Shown here: in pieces, positions 37,536 to 37,583 of the stretch
Layout of the letters: every line of letters starts with the position of its first letter
Position numbering within the stretch: position 1 is the stretch's first letter
Virus record (IMG/VR): IMGVR_UViG_3300033153_009399
Location: 1 to 37,583 of that record
Direction: 5' to 3' (one strand)
DNA from: a virus
DNA length: 37,583 nucleotides
The notes under the pieces: generated by a model
What the model was told of the DNA's origin: nothing
Database searches by the model: none
What the model saw: the letters and a program-made list of their open reading frames with translations, nothing else
Program-made: the position numbers and the translations under genes

Positions 37536-37583
37536 TCTGTCGATGCCTGGTATCGACGAGAAAGAGACCGAGTTCAAGGTCCG
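37470..37583. repeat. Terminal direct repeat, right copy
   Basis: Identical to bases 1-114; see the left copy. It includes the late promoter (37505-37543) and the first codons of the protease gene, so the window wraps onto itself. Confidence 0.97.
37505..37542 (+). promoter_or_regulatory. Right-hand copy of the protease-operon late promoter
   Basis: Same bases as 36-73 by the terminal repeat; on the circular molecule this is one promoter. Confidence 0.75.

Noticed and set aside
1-37583. CRISPR array, rRNA, tRNA genes, insertion sequences, reverse transcriptase or diversity-generating cassette
   Set aside because: I found no regularly spaced repeats, cloverleaf genes, transposase motifs or reverse-transcriptase motifs; repeats seen are iteron-like or promoter duplications.

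Overview
The window is a complete genome of a tailed, siphovirus-like dsDNA virus. The first 114 bases are repeated exactly at the end (1-114 = 37470-37583), so it is a circular or terminally redundant molecule of about 37,469 bp. Initiation signals look archaeal. TATA boxes lie about 25 bases ahead of start codons that have almost no leader (36-74, 15494-15529, 34585-34615, 34890-34928, and 17628-17592 on the minus strand). Ribosome sites are of the GGTGATC / GGAGGTGA type. One gene encodes a secreted, sequon-rich beta-helix protein of the sort common on methanogen surfaces. A euryarchaeal host, perhaps a methanogen, is my inference; nothing in the sequence fixes the host genus.

Layout. (A) Late block, 34.9 kb through the origin of numbering to 15.5 kb, plus strand: portal, SPP1 gp7/Mu F-like head protein, small HTH protein, capsid protease with nested scaffold, decoration candidate, Mu gpT-like major capsid protein, head-tail connectors, tail tube, frameshifted tail-assembly chaperone, tape measure, large tail protein, holin-like protein, and a 1,099-residue tail hub/adhesin. 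Two near-identical promoters drive the portal and the protease operons. (B) Accessory block, 15.5-18.2 kb: the beta-helix surface protein with its own leaderless promoter, a small beta-rich protein, and a divergent control region in which two small ribbon-helix-helix-type genes flank a cluster of TGACGTA motifs; one leads into a SHOCT/zinc-ribbon membrane protein. (C) Early and DNA-metabolism block, 18.2-33.1 kb: about 48 tightly coupled small genes. These include a possible Gam-like protein, many zinc ribbons, a tyrosine integrase followed by a structured element, an ASCH-like protein, an iteron-like repeat cluster before a winged-helix protein (replication initiator candidate), a DNA methyltransferase, a double-SWIM protein, a MazG-like protein, winged helices, a terminase small-subunit candidate and a YopX protein. 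(D) Terminase large subunit at 33.1-34.6 kb, then a small AT-rich gene with its own promoter.

The genes describe a probably temperate virus (integrase, divergent repressor-like region) that uses host replication enzymes: no polymerase, helicase or primase is visible. The head module resembles phage Mu (protease/scaffold nested pair, gpT-like capsid), but there is no transposase. Almost every start overlaps the preceding stop (ATGA, GTGA, TTGA), so translation is strongly coupled. Four genes lack a canonical start at the expected coupled position and instead show CTG, ACG, ATA or ACG at the correct distance from a GGTG-type ribosome site.
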